Assembly (NCBI RefSeq): GCF_046297895.1
Contig: NZ_JBKBHC010000005.1
Location: 248,001-312,000, forward strand
From: Ferrovibrio sp046297895
Lineage (GTDB): Bacteria > Pseudomonadota > Alphaproteobacteria > Ferrovibrionales > Ferrovibrionaceae
DNA: 64,000 bases
Direction of reading: 5' to 3'
The notes beneath the pieces are model-generated. The model was given only the letters and a program-made list of their open reading frames with translations, was not told the DNA's origin and did not search any database. The position numbers were made by a program, and so were the translations under genes. Below, one piece after another: positions 52,000 to 60,459 of this stretch; within the stretch, counting starts at the first letter, position 1, and each line of letters begins with the position of its first letter.

Positions 52000-54168
52000 T
52001 TAGCGGGTTGCAGGGGTGGAACTAGACGCGGAAGCCGTTACGGATCGCGCGCCGCGCTGGGCTACGCGATCCACCAGTTCGAGATGCTCCAGCACGATGG
52101 CTGGCGTCAAAATCTGCGGCAGCACGACGGTTTCGCCGCCGGCCAGCAGAAGGTAGAGCGGCACGCCGCTGCGGCCATGCTGCTCCAGCACGCGGGTGAT
52201 CTCAGGGTCCTGGTTGGTCCAGTCGCCCTTCAGATAGGCAATGTTCCTGGCCCTGAAGGCCGCCTGCACGCTGTCGCTGGACAGGGCGGTGCGTTCATTG
52301 ACCAGGCAGGTGATGCACCAGGCTGCGGTCATGTTGACGAACACCGGCCGGCCTTCGGCCACCAGGGCCGCCAGACGTTGGGCACTGTAGGCTTCGGCGC
52401 TGCCATTCCCAGTTCCCTGTGCCGTCTGCTGCATGCCCGGCGCAACGGGGTTCTGCGCCACGGCGTAGAGCGTGACGCCGGCGGCGATCATGGACAGCGC
52501 CGCCGCCGTTGCAGCCACGCGGCCGCGCAGGCCGAAGCTCCAGGCGGCCGCGCCCAGCAGCACCAGACCAAGCAAAGCGGCCAGCAGCCCCTGCTCGCCC
52601 ACCTGCTGGCTCAATACCCAGATCAGCCAGGCGACCGTGGCATATAGCGGAAAAGCCAGGGCCTGTTTCACGCGTTCCATCCATGGACCTGGGCGCGGCA
52701 AGCGGTCGGCGAGCTGTGGAATGAACGTGAGCAGCAGGAACGGCAGCGCCAGGCCAAAACCGAGCGCGAGGAACACCGCGACGCCGACAGCAGACGGCTG
52801 GGTGAGCGCAAAACCGACCGCCGCGCCCATGAAGGGCGCCGTGCAGGGCGTGGCAACGATGGTGGCCAGCACACCGGTGAAGAACGAACCCTGATAGCCG
52901 CCGCGCCGCGTCAGGCTGTCGCCGATGCCGGCGAGCCGGCCGCCGAAATGCACCACGCCCGAAAGGCTGAGCCCCATGACAAACAGCAGATAGGCCAGCC
53001 CGGCCACCACCAGCGGCATCTGCAACTGAAAGCCCCAGCCGATCTGCGCACCGGCCGCGCGCAGACCCATCAGCAGAGCGGCGAGCGCGGCGAAACTGAA
53101 CAGCACGCCGGATGTGTAGGCCATGCCGTGGCGGCGCATCCGCGCCCTGCCCTGCCCGGCATGCTCGACCAGGGCCAGAACCTTGATCGACAGCACCGGA
53201 AAGACGCAGGGCATGAGATTGAGGACGATGCCGCCCAGCAGGGCCAGCAGGGCGGCCTGCAGGATGGCGGACCAGTCGAGAGCCACAGCGGTGGCTGCAT
53301 CCGCAGGCATTCCGGTGGGGATGCTGGTGAATTCGAAGGCCTGGCGCTGGACGCTGCCGCTGATGTCTTCCTCGATCAGCAGCAGGCCGCCCAGCAGGGG
53401 CGGCAGGGTTTCGGTCGCATAGAGGCTGCGCTTCAACCGCAGCGACAGCCCCTCGCCGTCGATATCGAGCTGCTGGCTTGCTGCATGCTCGATCAGGGTT
53501 TCGCTGAACGGCAGGAAGATGGCGCTGCGGATCGTATCGCTCCTCAGGCCCGGCGCGGTCACCTCAAGGCGATAGCCTTCCGGCGCCATCTGCAGCCGCG
53601 CCGACCAGGGCGCCGCCATCGGCAGGGCCTGTCTGGCGGCCTGGAAAAGCGTGGCCGTCGCAGGATCGGGACTGGCGGTATCGCCCGCTGGCAGCGCAAG
53701 CGACAGACTCGCCTCGCCGGGAATGCACTCTTTCTGGCAGACCAGCCAATTCACATCGGCTTTCAGCGTGACATCGCCGGCGGGAAGCTGCGCCGGCGGC
53801 CTGATCTGCGTCAGCAGGACCGTTTCGCCCTCGTAGCCGTAATTCATCAGATGGGCCACGGGAATGGCCTGGGGCACCGGCCACTCGATGGGACCGGCCG
53901 TGAAACCCGGCGGCAGGGTCCAAGCGATTTCCGTCGCCAGCCCGGAATCGCCGGGATTGCGCCAGTAGACATGCCAGTGCTCGGCCATGCGCAGGCGCAA
54001 TCCGACCCAGAAAGGCTGGCCTGCCTTTATTTGCTGCGGTTCGGCAAGCAGTTCGGCCTGCACGAGGTCGTTGCCCGACAGCGGCGCCGGGTCTGCGGCA
54101 TGGGCGGCAGCCCCCGGCAAGAGCAGCAGGGCCAGCAGGGCGGCACGGATCGCGGCAAGGCGCAGCAT
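52000..54168 (-). CDS. DsbD/ScsB-type thiol:disulfide interchange protein
   Basis: 722 residues. Signal peptide (~1-25), a periplasmic N-terminal domain with 'LVCQKECIPGEASL', a central membrane domain of about eight helices with 'LMPCVFPVLSIKVLALVEHA' and 'VATPCTAPFMGAAVGFALTQ', and a C-terminal thioredoxin domain with 'AAWCITCLVNERTALSS'. It moves reducing power from cytoplasmic thioredoxin to the envelope. The domain order fits ScsB/DsbD. ATG 54168 is chosen over a TTG at 54186. Co-oriented with the PRXL-like gene. Confidence 0.9.
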   Translation of the reverse strand: MLRLAAIRAALLALLLLPGAAAHAADPAPLSGNDLVQAELLAEPQQIKAGQPFWVGLRLRMAEHWHVYWRNPGDSGLATEIAWTLPPGFTAGPIEWPVPQAIPVAHLMNYGYEGETVLLTQIRPPAQLPAGDVTLKADVNWLVCQKECIPGEASLSLALPAGDTASPDPATATLFQAARQALPMAAPWSARLQMAPEGYRLEVTAPGLRSDTIRSAIFLPFSETLIEHAASQQLDIDGEGLSLRLKRSLYATETLPPLLGGLLLIEEDISGSVQRQAFEFTSIPTGMPADAATAVALDWSAILQAALLALLGGIVLNLMPCVFPVLSIKVLALVEHAGQGRARMRRHGMAYTSGVLFSFAALAALLMGLRAAGAQIGWGFQLQMPLVVAGLAYLLFVMGLSLSGVVHFGGRLAGIGDSLTRRGGYQGSFFTGVLATIVATPCTAPFMGAAVGFALTQPSAVGVAVFLALGFGLALPFLLLTFIPQLADRLPRPGPWMERVKQALAFPLYATVAWLIWVLSQQVGEQGLLAALLGLVLLGAAAWSFGLRGRVAATAAALSMIAAGVTLYAVAQNPVAPGMQQTAQGTGNGSAEAYSAQRLAALVAEGRPVFVNMTAAWCITCLVNERTALSSDSVQAAFRARNIAYLKGDWTNQDPEITRVLEQHGRSGVPLYLLLAGGETVVLPQILTPAIVLEHLELVDRVAQRGARSVTASASSSTPATR

Positions 54169-54254
54169 GGCGCTTAATGTGGACAAAAACGCTGTCGCGG
54201 CAAGGGCATGAGACTCACATCTGCGCGAGGACAGGCCCGCATCCGGCCCGGTGC

Positions 54255-55322
54255 CTAAAAAGCCAGCGAAACCGAGAAGGCGCCGAACTGGTCGTCGGTA
54301 TCCTGGCCGGCATATTCGCGGGTGCGCAGCACATGGGTGTAGGCGAAACGCACGCCATCGACCACCACGGCCAGACCGAACTGGGCGTCGCCCACCAGGG
54401 TTTCCTTGTCCACGCTGCGACTGGTGGCGAATGTGTTGCCGTCAAGGAAGATGTTGTGCGCCACGGCACGGCCGTCGACGCCGGCAAACAGATACCAGCC
54501 GAAGCCGCCCGGCGCGCGCTCAAAATAGCCCGAACCGGGCAGGCTGGGCTGCACCCGGGGCGGGCCGTAATCGACCGGCAGGTTCTGGCCGATGCGCAGC
54601 ATGGCGCCGCTGTTGGCATAGACATAGACATTGCCCAGCGAGGCGCCGGCATGGGGCGTGGCATCGATGCCAAAGCCGCCCGGCAGATGGAATTCGGGCG
54701 ACTGCCAGCTGCGCTGGTAGGTGAATTGCAGGGTGGGTTCGTTCTTGAGCTGGCTGTCCCAGCCCTGCGCCTTGGGCGAGTCGACGATGTCGTGGATGAA
54801 ATCCTGCGTCTCATGCGCCAGCGCGGCCGGACCGACCATGCCGATGCTGACCAGGAACTGGTCGAGCACGTTGTTCGTGCGCGCCACCAGACCGACCGAG
54901 CCATAAAGCCAGCCCGCATAGGGCCTGTCATTGGCGGGCGGATCGCGCAGCAGCTTGTCCGAGGCAGTGTACATGTTCTGACCGAGCGCGAATTCCACGC
55001 GGATATCGCTGTGGCCATCGAACATCGGCACCTTCAGCGCCGCCTCGCGCAGCCATTCGGGCTCGCCGCCCTTGGGCGTCAGATAGCTGATGCGGGCGCC
55101 GTTGGTGTAACGCCGGTCGGTGTCGTAGAAGAGATCGTTCTCCAGCACAAAACTGAAGATGCCGACCTGCTGCTGCGGATCGGTCTTGCGGGTGGCGGCC
55201 TTGCTGTCTGCGGCAGAGGTGGGGTCTGGATTGGCGGCGCCGGTGTCGGCGGCCTGTTGCGCCAGGGCTGGCGCAGCGACGGCAAGGCAGAGCAGGCCTG
55301 CGGATATGGAACGAATCATCAT
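54255..55322 (-). CDS. LpxR-family outer-membrane lipid A deacylase-like protein
   Basis: 355 residues with a signal peptide ending 'APALAQQAAD'. Beta-barrel features: 'FSFVLENDLFYDTDRRYTNG' gives the Asn-Asp pair of LpxR, 'NDRPYAGWLYGSVGLVART' and 'FAYTHVLRTREYAGQDTDDQ' are typical, and the terminal 'SVSLAF' ends in Phe like outer-membrane proteins. LpxR removes the 3'-acyloxyacyl chain of lipid A. The catalytic His is probably in 'LAHETQDFIH'. Activity is inferred from the family. Confidence 0.82.
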   Translation of the reverse strand: MMIRSISAGLLCLAVAAPALAQQAADTGAANPDPTSAADSKAATRKTDPQQQVGIFSFVLENDLFYDTDRRYTNGARISYLTPKGGEPEWLREAALKVPMFDGHSDIRVEFALGQNMYTASDKLLRDPPANDRPYAGWLYGSVGLVARTNNVLDQFLVSIGMVGPAALAHETQDFIHDIVDSPKAQGWDSQLKNEPTLQFTYQRSWQSPEFHLPGGFGIDATPHAGASLGNVYVYANSGAMLRIGQNLPVDYGPPRVQPSLPGSGYFERAPGGFGWYLFAGVDGRAVAHNIFLDGNTFATSRSVDKETLVGDAQFGLAVVVDGVRFAYTHVLRTREYAGQDTDDQFGAFSVSLAF

Positions 55323-55413
55323 GGGAAAGCTTCTGATCGCGGGAGGGCGCCATCCTTGTGGCGGCAGAATATGGCGGCTTGTGGGCGACAATGGTGCAAT
55401 CGGCGCCACGATC

Positions 55414-55833
55414 TCAATCCAGCGCCGGGCGGCCGCGGCCGCTTTTGACGGCGGCGCGTTTGCTTTTGGAGTCCAGCCGGCGCGTCTTCGAACCCAGGGT
55501 CGGCCGCGTGGCGCGACGGGCCTTGGGGGCGACGGCGGCGCGTTGGATCAGGGCGACCAGGCGATCCAGCGCGTCCTGGCGGTTGCGGTCCTGGCTGCGA
55601 TGCTGCTGCGCGGTCAGCACCAGCACGCCATCGTTGGTGAGCCGGCTGCCGGCCAGCGCCTCGAGCCGCACCCGCACATCCTCGGGCAGCGAGGGCGAAC
55701 GCCGCACGTCGAAGCGGAGCTGCACGGCGGTGGAGACCTTGTTGACATTCTGCCCACCCGGGCCCGAGGCGCGAATGAAGCTGGTCTCGATCTCGCGCGG
55801 GTCGAGGCTGATGCGAGGGGTGACGCGAATCAT
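55414..55833 (-). CDS. arfB: Alternative ribosome-rescue factor ArfB
   Basis: 139 residues. The release-factor-like GGQ motif is in 'ASGPGGQNVNKVSTAVQLRF', and the C-terminus is a long basic tail rich in Lys/Arg ('TRRLDSKSKRAAVKSGRGR') that enters the empty mRNA channel of a stalled ribosome. ArfB (YaeJ) hydrolyses peptidyl-tRNA on non-stop ribosomes. Length and motifs match. Alone in its transcription unit. Confidence 0.93.
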   Translation of the reverse strand: MIRVTPRISLDPREIETSFIRASGPGGQNVNKVSTAVQLRFDVRRSPSLPEDVRVRLEALAGSRLTNDGVLVLTAQQHRSQDRNRQDALDRLVALIQRAAVAPKARRATRPTLGSKTRRLDSKSKRAAVKSGRGRPALD

Positions 55834-55871
55834 GGCCGCAGGCTACCTGCCCCCGCCCGGCCCGGCGAGGG

Positions 55872-55898
55872 TGATATCAATGATATCACTGATATCAA
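55872..55898. repeat. Three tandem TGATATCA palindromes
   Basis: TGATATCAA-TGATATCAC-TGATATCAA repeats every nine bases, each holding the perfect palindrome TGATATCA. Ordered palindromes like these are typical of cooperative repressor sites, such as toxin-antitoxin operators, but no such gene remains nearby. Confidence 0.6.
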
Positions 55899-56041
55899 AT
55901 CGGTGGTTTTGCGTCGTTTTGAGTCGTTTTTCGTCGAAACCTGCCGCGGCCCACCGTATGGCGGCGGGTTTGCGGCGGGGTTTGACGGGTCTGTGTGCCA
56001 TTCGGGCGGCCTGCGGGTTTTTGCGCTGTTTCAGAAAGACG

Positions 56042-56071
56042 AAGGCCCGCGCGGGATTCCCGGCGGGCTTT
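56042..56071 (+). terminator. Terminator-like hairpin with no upstream gene
   Basis: AAGGCCCGC pairs with GCGGGCTTT (one G-T), and the loop contains a further CGGG/CCCG stem. A short T-run precedes it on the opposite side only weakly. No plus-strand gene ends before it, so it may mark a lost gene. Confidence 0.45.
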
Positions 56072-56216
56072 ACATACGATGGCGTGCAGAGTTGGGCATA
56101 CGAACTGGCGGTGCCATCCTATGAGAACAATATAGGTACAGTCCGGCCGGCCGGCAAGCCGGGCCTTACCGCCTGCCCCCGCCCCGGCTAGCCTGACCGG
56201 ATCAGGAGCATGCGCG

Positions 56217-56501
56217 ATGACCGAACCCGCTAACGTGACAGACAATCCCGACCGCAGCCGCTTCGAGTTGGACGTGAACGGCCAGCTCGTGTTCGCCAAT
56301 TACCGGCGCCAGGGCGAGACCGTGATCATCACCCATGTGGAAGCGCCCGTGGCGCTGCGCGGCAGCGGCGCCGCCGGCCGGCTGATGCAGGGCATCGTCG
56401 GCATTCTGCGGCAGCGGAATGAAAAGGTGGTGCCGCTATGCAGCTATGCGGCGGCCTGGCTGAAGCGCAAACCGGAGCATGCGGGCTTGCTGGCGCCCTA
56501 A
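56217..56501 (+). CDS. Small GNAT-like N-acetyltransferase (YjdJ/NAT_D1 type)
   Basis: 94 residues of the short Gcn5-like family: 'SRFELDVNGQLVFANYRRQG' then 'ITHVEAPVALRGSGAAGRLM' and 'PLCSYAAAWLKRKPEHAGLL'. 'RGSGAAGRLM' fits the acetyl-CoA pyrophosphate loop. Members are small acetyltransferases of unknown targets. Convergent with the chemoreceptor gene, 11 bases between stops. Confidence 0.82.
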   Translation: MTEPANVTDNPDRSRFELDVNGQLVFANYRRQGETVIITHVEAPVALRGSGAAGRLMQGIVGILRQRNEKVVPLCSYAAAWLKRKPEHAGLLAP

Positions 56502-56512
56502 CCCGCTCTTTC

Positions 56513-58990
56513 CTATTCCCGTCCGAAATGACGGCGGATCGCGGTCTGGATTTCCGGGTCCAGCCGGCGGAACCCGACGCCGACATACCCGTCCGTCACG
56601 CGCGCCACCTTCACTTCGGCTTCGAAATTGAACATCCGCCCGTCGATATCGACATTCACCTTCACGGTGGCATCCTTGTTGACCGCCGGGGGATTCTCCA
56701 TCGGGCCAAACAGCAGGCCAGCCGAACTCCAGTTACACAGCGGAACCTGCCGCCCATTCAGTGTGACATGATCATCCGGGCCACCGGTCTCGCGCCGGCT
56801 GGTGCGACGCTCCTGTTCGGCGCCACCAGTGCGGAAGAACCGCACCAGGCCCGCCAGCATGTTCGACTGGTTGGCCAGCATCTGAGTTGAAGCGTGGGTT
56901 TCCTCTACCAGCGCCGCATTCTTCTGGGTGATTTCATCCATCGCGGTGAACGCGATATTCACCTCGTTCAGCGCGGTGGTCTGTTCCTGGCTGGCATTGG
57001 CGATCTCGCCGATGATGCCGGAGACATTCTGTACCGCGCTGACAATCTCGCTTAAAGCCTCGCCGGTCTGCTTCACCAAGCCGGCACCCTGGTTCACTTC
57101 GGTGTTCGATTCCGTGATCAGCGCCTTGATGTCCTTTGAGGCATTGGCCGAACGCTGCGCCAGGGCGCGCACCTCCTGCGCCACCACGGCGAAACCCTTG
57201 CCCGCCTCGCCGGCGCGGGCGGCTTCCACGGAAGCATTCAGCGCCAGCAGGTTGGTCTGGAAAGCGATCTCGTCGATGAGGCCGACAATATCCACAACCT
57301 TTGCAGCACTGCCTTCGATGCGGCTCATGGCCGCCACCGCCTGCTCCACCACCGCACCGCCGCGTTCAGCGATGCGCCGGGCCTCACCCGAAAGGCGATT
57401 GGCCTCCTGGGCGTGGTCGGAACTCTGTTTTACCGTCTGCGTCACCTCATGCATGGCGGCGACCGACTGCTCAAGCTGTGCGGCCTGGCTTTCGGTGCGG
57501 CCGGCAAGGTCTTCGCTGCCATCGGAAATATCGTTGGCGGCGACGCGCACCACTTCGACGCTGTCACGAAGTTTGGCCGCGAATTCGGCCAGCTTGACGG
57601 TCATGCCATTCAGGCTGTTTTGCAGATGACTCAACTTGCCGCCATAACTCCCGGCCATCCGTTGGGTCAGATCGCCTTCGGCCAGGCCCGAGGCCACGCG
57701 GTCGATCTCATCCACCGCAGTGGCGAACGTGCCTACCAGATCGTTGATGCCACGGGCGATATCGCGCATGAAGCCGTTCTTGTTCTCAAGCGACAGGCGT
57801 TCCGTGAAATCGCCGGCATTGGCCTTCCGCACCAGGCTGCTGATTTCCTGTTCCACCGTCACCAGCTGGCTGACATCGGACCATTGCAGGACAGCGCCGA
57901 TTTGCTCTCCACGCCGGCTGCGTGCCGGGGTGGCCTCGATTTCGAAAACCATGTTGCCGATGGCATGGCGTACCGGTCTGGAGAAATCGGCAATCGCGGC
58001 CTTGGCGTCGCGCCCACGCAGCGCATCATGCAAAACGCCAAGCGGCTGGCCCAGAATGGAATCGGCGCGAAAGTCGGCATGACGCTTCTGGATGTGCGTT
58101 TCGACCAGGCCGAGCATATCGAGCATGGCATTGTTGGCAAAAACGATCTTGCCTGCCGCGTCGCAAACGACGATGCCGCTGCGCGTGCCGTTCACCGCGC
58201 TGAGCACACGGGCGGCATCGATTGATGCTTCCTGCATCGTGATGACGCCACGCGCCAGATCGCCAAAATCGTCCTGCCGGTTTCCACCGGGCACTTGGGC
58301 GTCATAATCGCCGCGGCCGAGTTGTTCCAGCGCACCGGTAATCGCGCGCAGATTCCCGCCCACCAGACGGTTCAGGGAGAGGCAAAGCAACAAGCTCGCG
58401 ATCAGGCCAGCGGCAACCAGACCAAGCAGGCCATAACGCGTTCCTCCTTCAGCCAAGGCCGGCATGAACAGCAACAACCCGCCGGTCAGCAGCAACACAC
58501 CCAACGAGAGGGCGGCATTGGCTGTGATCAAGACGCGAGGGGACAGGGCTTCGAACAGTCCTTCTGTGGCTCTGCGCCCGGCGGCTGACTGGCGCTGAAG
58601 CCGGCGATACCACAGCAGCAGGGCCTGGGTCAGCTCAGTGGAAATGACGTGGAAACGACCAGTCGGCGAGGTATCGAGATCGTAACCGGCGCGATCACCA
58701 GCTAATGCTTTCTTCAGAGTCTCAGCGGCCTGAACATGGAACTCGGCATGCATGCGCCGGATTGCCTCATAATCGGCTCCCTTCTCGGCACGCGAAAGGC
58801 CGAGCGCGTCGCCATACAACCATTTGCCGAACTGGCAGAGATTATCCTTGCAGGCATGATCCGGCGTGATGTCGCTCTGGCGCGTTTCCACCGCTATCCG
58901 CAGTCTGTTCTTCCACTGGGCATGAGCAGATACTGCCTTGTCGATGGCGGTAAGGACGTGCGTGGTATTGAGCATGTCTGTCGATTCCAT
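56513..58990 (-). CDS. Methyl-accepting chemotaxis protein with N-terminal CZB, PAS and C-terminal PilZ-like domains
   Basis: 825 residues. A zinc-binding CZB domain opens the protein: 'SAHAQWKNRL', 'CQFGKWLYG' and 'RMHAEFHVQA' supply His, Cys, His and His. Two membrane helices (~150-195), HAMP (~200-255), PAS (~262-385) and another HAMP-like segment follow. The signalling hairpin 'EIAFQTNLLALNASVEAARA' is near residue 587. The tail (~745-825) is PilZ-like: 'RRTSRRETGGPDDHVTLNGR' and 'CNWSSAGLLFGP', shared with the proteins at 16288 and 17911. CZB is usually C-terminal, so the order is unusual. ATG 58975 is an alternative start with better spacing. Confidence 0.88.
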   Translation of the reverse strand: MESTDMLNTTHVLTAIDKAVSAHAQWKNRLRIAVETRQSDITPDHACKDNLCQFGKWLYGDALGLSRAEKGADYEAIRRMHAEFHVQAAETLKKALAGDRAGYDLDTSPTGRFHVISTELTQALLLWYRRLQRQSAAGRRATEGLFEALSPRVLITANAALSLGVLLLTGGLLLFMPALAEGGTRYGLLGLVAAGLIASLLLCLSLNRLVGGNLRAITGALEQLGRGDYDAQVPGGNRQDDFGDLARGVITMQEASIDAARVLSAVNGTRSGIVVCDAAGKIVFANNAMLDMLGLVETHIQKRHADFRADSILGQPLGVLHDALRGRDAKAAIADFSRPVRHAIGNMVFEIEATPARSRRGEQIGAVLQWSDVSQLVTVEQEISSLVRKANAGDFTERLSLENKNGFMRDIARGINDLVGTFATAVDEIDRVASGLAEGDLTQRMAGSYGGKLSHLQNSLNGMTVKLAEFAAKLRDSVEVVRVAANDISDGSEDLAGRTESQAAQLEQSVAAMHEVTQTVKQSSDHAQEANRLSGEARRIAERGGAVVEQAVAAMSRIEGSAAKVVDIVGLIDEIAFQTNLLALNASVEAARAGEAGKGFAVVAQEVRALAQRSANASKDIKALITESNTEVNQGAGLVKQTGEALSEIVSAVQNVSGIIGEIANASQEQTTALNEVNIAFTAMDEITQKNAALVEETHASTQMLANQSNMLAGLVRFFRTGGAEQERRTSRRETGGPDDHVTLNGRQVPLCNWSSAGLLFGPMENPPAVNKDATVKVNVDIDGRMFNFEAEVKVARVTDGYVGVGFRRLDPEIQTAIRRHFGRE

Positions 58991-59130
58991 TTCTTTATTT
59001 TTCTTATTCTTGCTCAGTATTTAGCTGCAATAAAAATATACAATCCTAGTTAGTGGTAATTTTTTGATAACGGACGTTCTAAGCAACACGTCGGTATGCA
59101 CAACAGACTAAACTTGCTTTTGCCAGAGTC

Positions 59131-59259
59131 TCATTCTGATTTCGGCGTTCCGCAACCCAGCCCAGCCATCATGAAGTCGCGTAACAGGCCGATCGGAATG
59201 CCGCCCTCAGCGAGGCCGGCGCGGGCTTCGTCGATGGCGGCCTGCAGGAATGGATCCAT
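59131..59259 (-). pseudogene. Broken cytosine/nucleoside deaminase remnant
   Basis: The frame begins 'MDPFLQAAIDEARAGLAEGG' then 'IPIG', matching the N-terminus of yeast-type cytosine deaminase-like proteins. It then jumps directly to 'LLRDFMMAGLGCG', which resembles their C-terminal 'MRDFIAA' segment, and ends at a stop. The central zinc motifs (HAE and PCxxC) are missing, about 100 codons. The end also looks frameshifted. A deletion relic, not a functional enzyme. Confidence 0.6.
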
Positions 59260-59341
59260 AATGATTGCCCCGCGCATGGTGGAAGGGGCGACGCAGCGCG
59301 CGGCGCCAATGCTCGGGTCAATTATCGGGGCTGGCAAGCAT

Positions 59342-59417
59342 TGGCGACCCCAACGGGAGTCGAACCCGTGTCTTCACCGTGAAAGGGTGACGTCCTAGGC
59401 CTCTAGACGATGGGGTC
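59342..59417 (-). tRNA. tRNA-Glu (TTC)
   Basis: 76-base cloverleaf with CCA encoded. Acceptor stem GACCCCA/TGGGGTC, anticodon TTC in loop CTTTCAC, and T arm ACGGG-TTCGACT-CCCGT. Lies next to the broken deaminase. Confidence 0.95.
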
Positions 59418-59667
59418 GGCCTGTGGCGGTCCGAATCATGTGGCGCGGACCGCAGCGCCGGTTGCCCGGCGCGAGGCGCTGTGTAGCGGTTAGGCCTGCA
59501 CAAATCAATAGCCGCTCTCCGGGAAATGGAAACCGCAGCGGCCCTCGGCCCGATCAGGATAGAAATATTGCGCACCAATTCCGCAATGGTACGCGGAAGG
59601 AGATACCGCGTTGCCTGAAGAGGCAGCATTTTGCTCAACAATTCAGCGGATTTAGCGTAATTTTCCG

Positions 59668-59679
59668 ATTGTATACATG
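59668..59679. promoter_or_regulatory. Candidate GntR/FCD operator
   Basis: ATTGTATACATG contains the perfect palindrome TGTATACA (59670-59677), like the TNGTATACNA sites of FCD-type GntR regulators. It lies about 20 bases before the gntR-like start codon, suggesting autoregulation. Confidence 0.55.
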
Positions 59680-59699
59680 TACCATTTCTTTTAGGTTCG

Positions 59700-60437
59700 A
59701 TGTCCATGAACGAGATGACCCGCCAGCCCTTTCCGGCCCGTTCCGCCGCTGCCGATGCCATGGCGCTGCTGCGCCGATTGCTGCAGGAGCAGGCCGGCAG
59801 GCCGAACGAGCCGCTGCCCACCGAACGCAGCATAGCTGCCCAGCTCAATGTCAGCCGCCGCGTGGTGCGCCAGGCGCTGGCCGAACTGGAGGCCGAGGGC
59901 AAGATCTGGCGCCGCCAGGGCAAGGGCACCTTCATCGGCCCGGCTCCGTCGCTGTCGGCCCCCACGCTGTCGCGACTGGCCAGCCGCACCAATTTCTACG
60001 AGATCATGGAGGTGCGGCTGCATCTGGAGCCCAGCCTGGCGCAACTGGCCGCCAACCGCGCCAGCGCCGAGCAGATCGCCATGATCCGGAAGCTGGCCGA
60101 GCGCCTGGCCGGCCGCGAGGCCGATGCCGATCCCTCCACGCTGGAACGCTGGGACAGCGCCTTCCACCGCTCCATCGCCGAGGCCGCCGGCAACCGACTG
60201 TTCCTCGATCTGTTCGAGGTGATCGACAAGATCCGCTACGACGCCGCCTGGCAGAGCATGCGCAGCCGCGCCCGCACGCCCGAGGGCAAGCGCCTGTCGG
60301 CGCAGCAGCATCTTGAGATCGCCGAGGCCATCGCCACGCGCGACGCGGCCCGTGCCGCCGCCGTGATGCGCCAGCACGTGGCGCTGCACCAGGAAAACCT
60401 GCTGCGGGCGCTGAATGCCGAAACCGCCGCGTCCTAG
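59700..60437 (+). CDS. GntR-family regulator, FCD (FadR) subfamily
   Basis: 245 residues. The N-terminal winged helix has 'LPTERSIAAQLNVSRRVVRQ' and 'ALAELEAEGKIWRRQGKGTF', and the C-terminal FCD ligand-binding domain has 'EVRLHLEPSLAQLAANRASA', 'DSAFHRSIAEAAGN' and 'HLEIAEAIATRDAARAAAVM', with the Asp/His metal site. It probably controls the downstream gamma-glutamyltransferase and transporter operon and itself. ATG 59706 (MNEM) is an alternative start. Confidence 0.9.
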   Translation: MSMNEMTRQPFPARSAAADAMALLRRLLQEQAGRPNEPLPTERSIAAQLNVSRRVVRQALAELEAEGKIWRRQGKGTFIGPAPSLSAPTLSRLASRTNFYEIMEVRLHLEPSLAQLAANRASAEQIAMIRKLAERLAGREADADPSTLERWDSAFHRSIAEAAGNRLFLDLFEVIDKIRYDAAWQSMRSRARTPEGKRLSAQQHLEIAEAIATRDAARAAAVMRQHVALHQENLLRALNAETAAS

Positions 60438-60459
60438 CCGCTCCGTTCCAGGGTCGATC

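Larger units (their letters stand above)
55834..56216. other. 383-base gene-poor gap
   Basis: No gene is convincing here. It holds three tandem TGATATCA palindromes (55872-55898), a tract with repeated 'cgtcgtttt' words (55912-55936), and a terminator-like hairpin (56042-56071). Frames that are open are short and of unusual composition. It may be a relic of a lost gene or the control region of the acetyltransferase gene. Confidence 0.5.

Noticed and set aside
55895..56299. A 134-residue minus-strand frame in the gap
   Set aside because: Arg/Gly/Thr-rich composition, no homology-like motif, overlaps the acetyltransferase gene; treated as noise.
59342..59417. tRNA-Glu as an integration site for a mobile element
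   Set aside because: No integrase and no repeat of the tRNA 3' end was found in the window.
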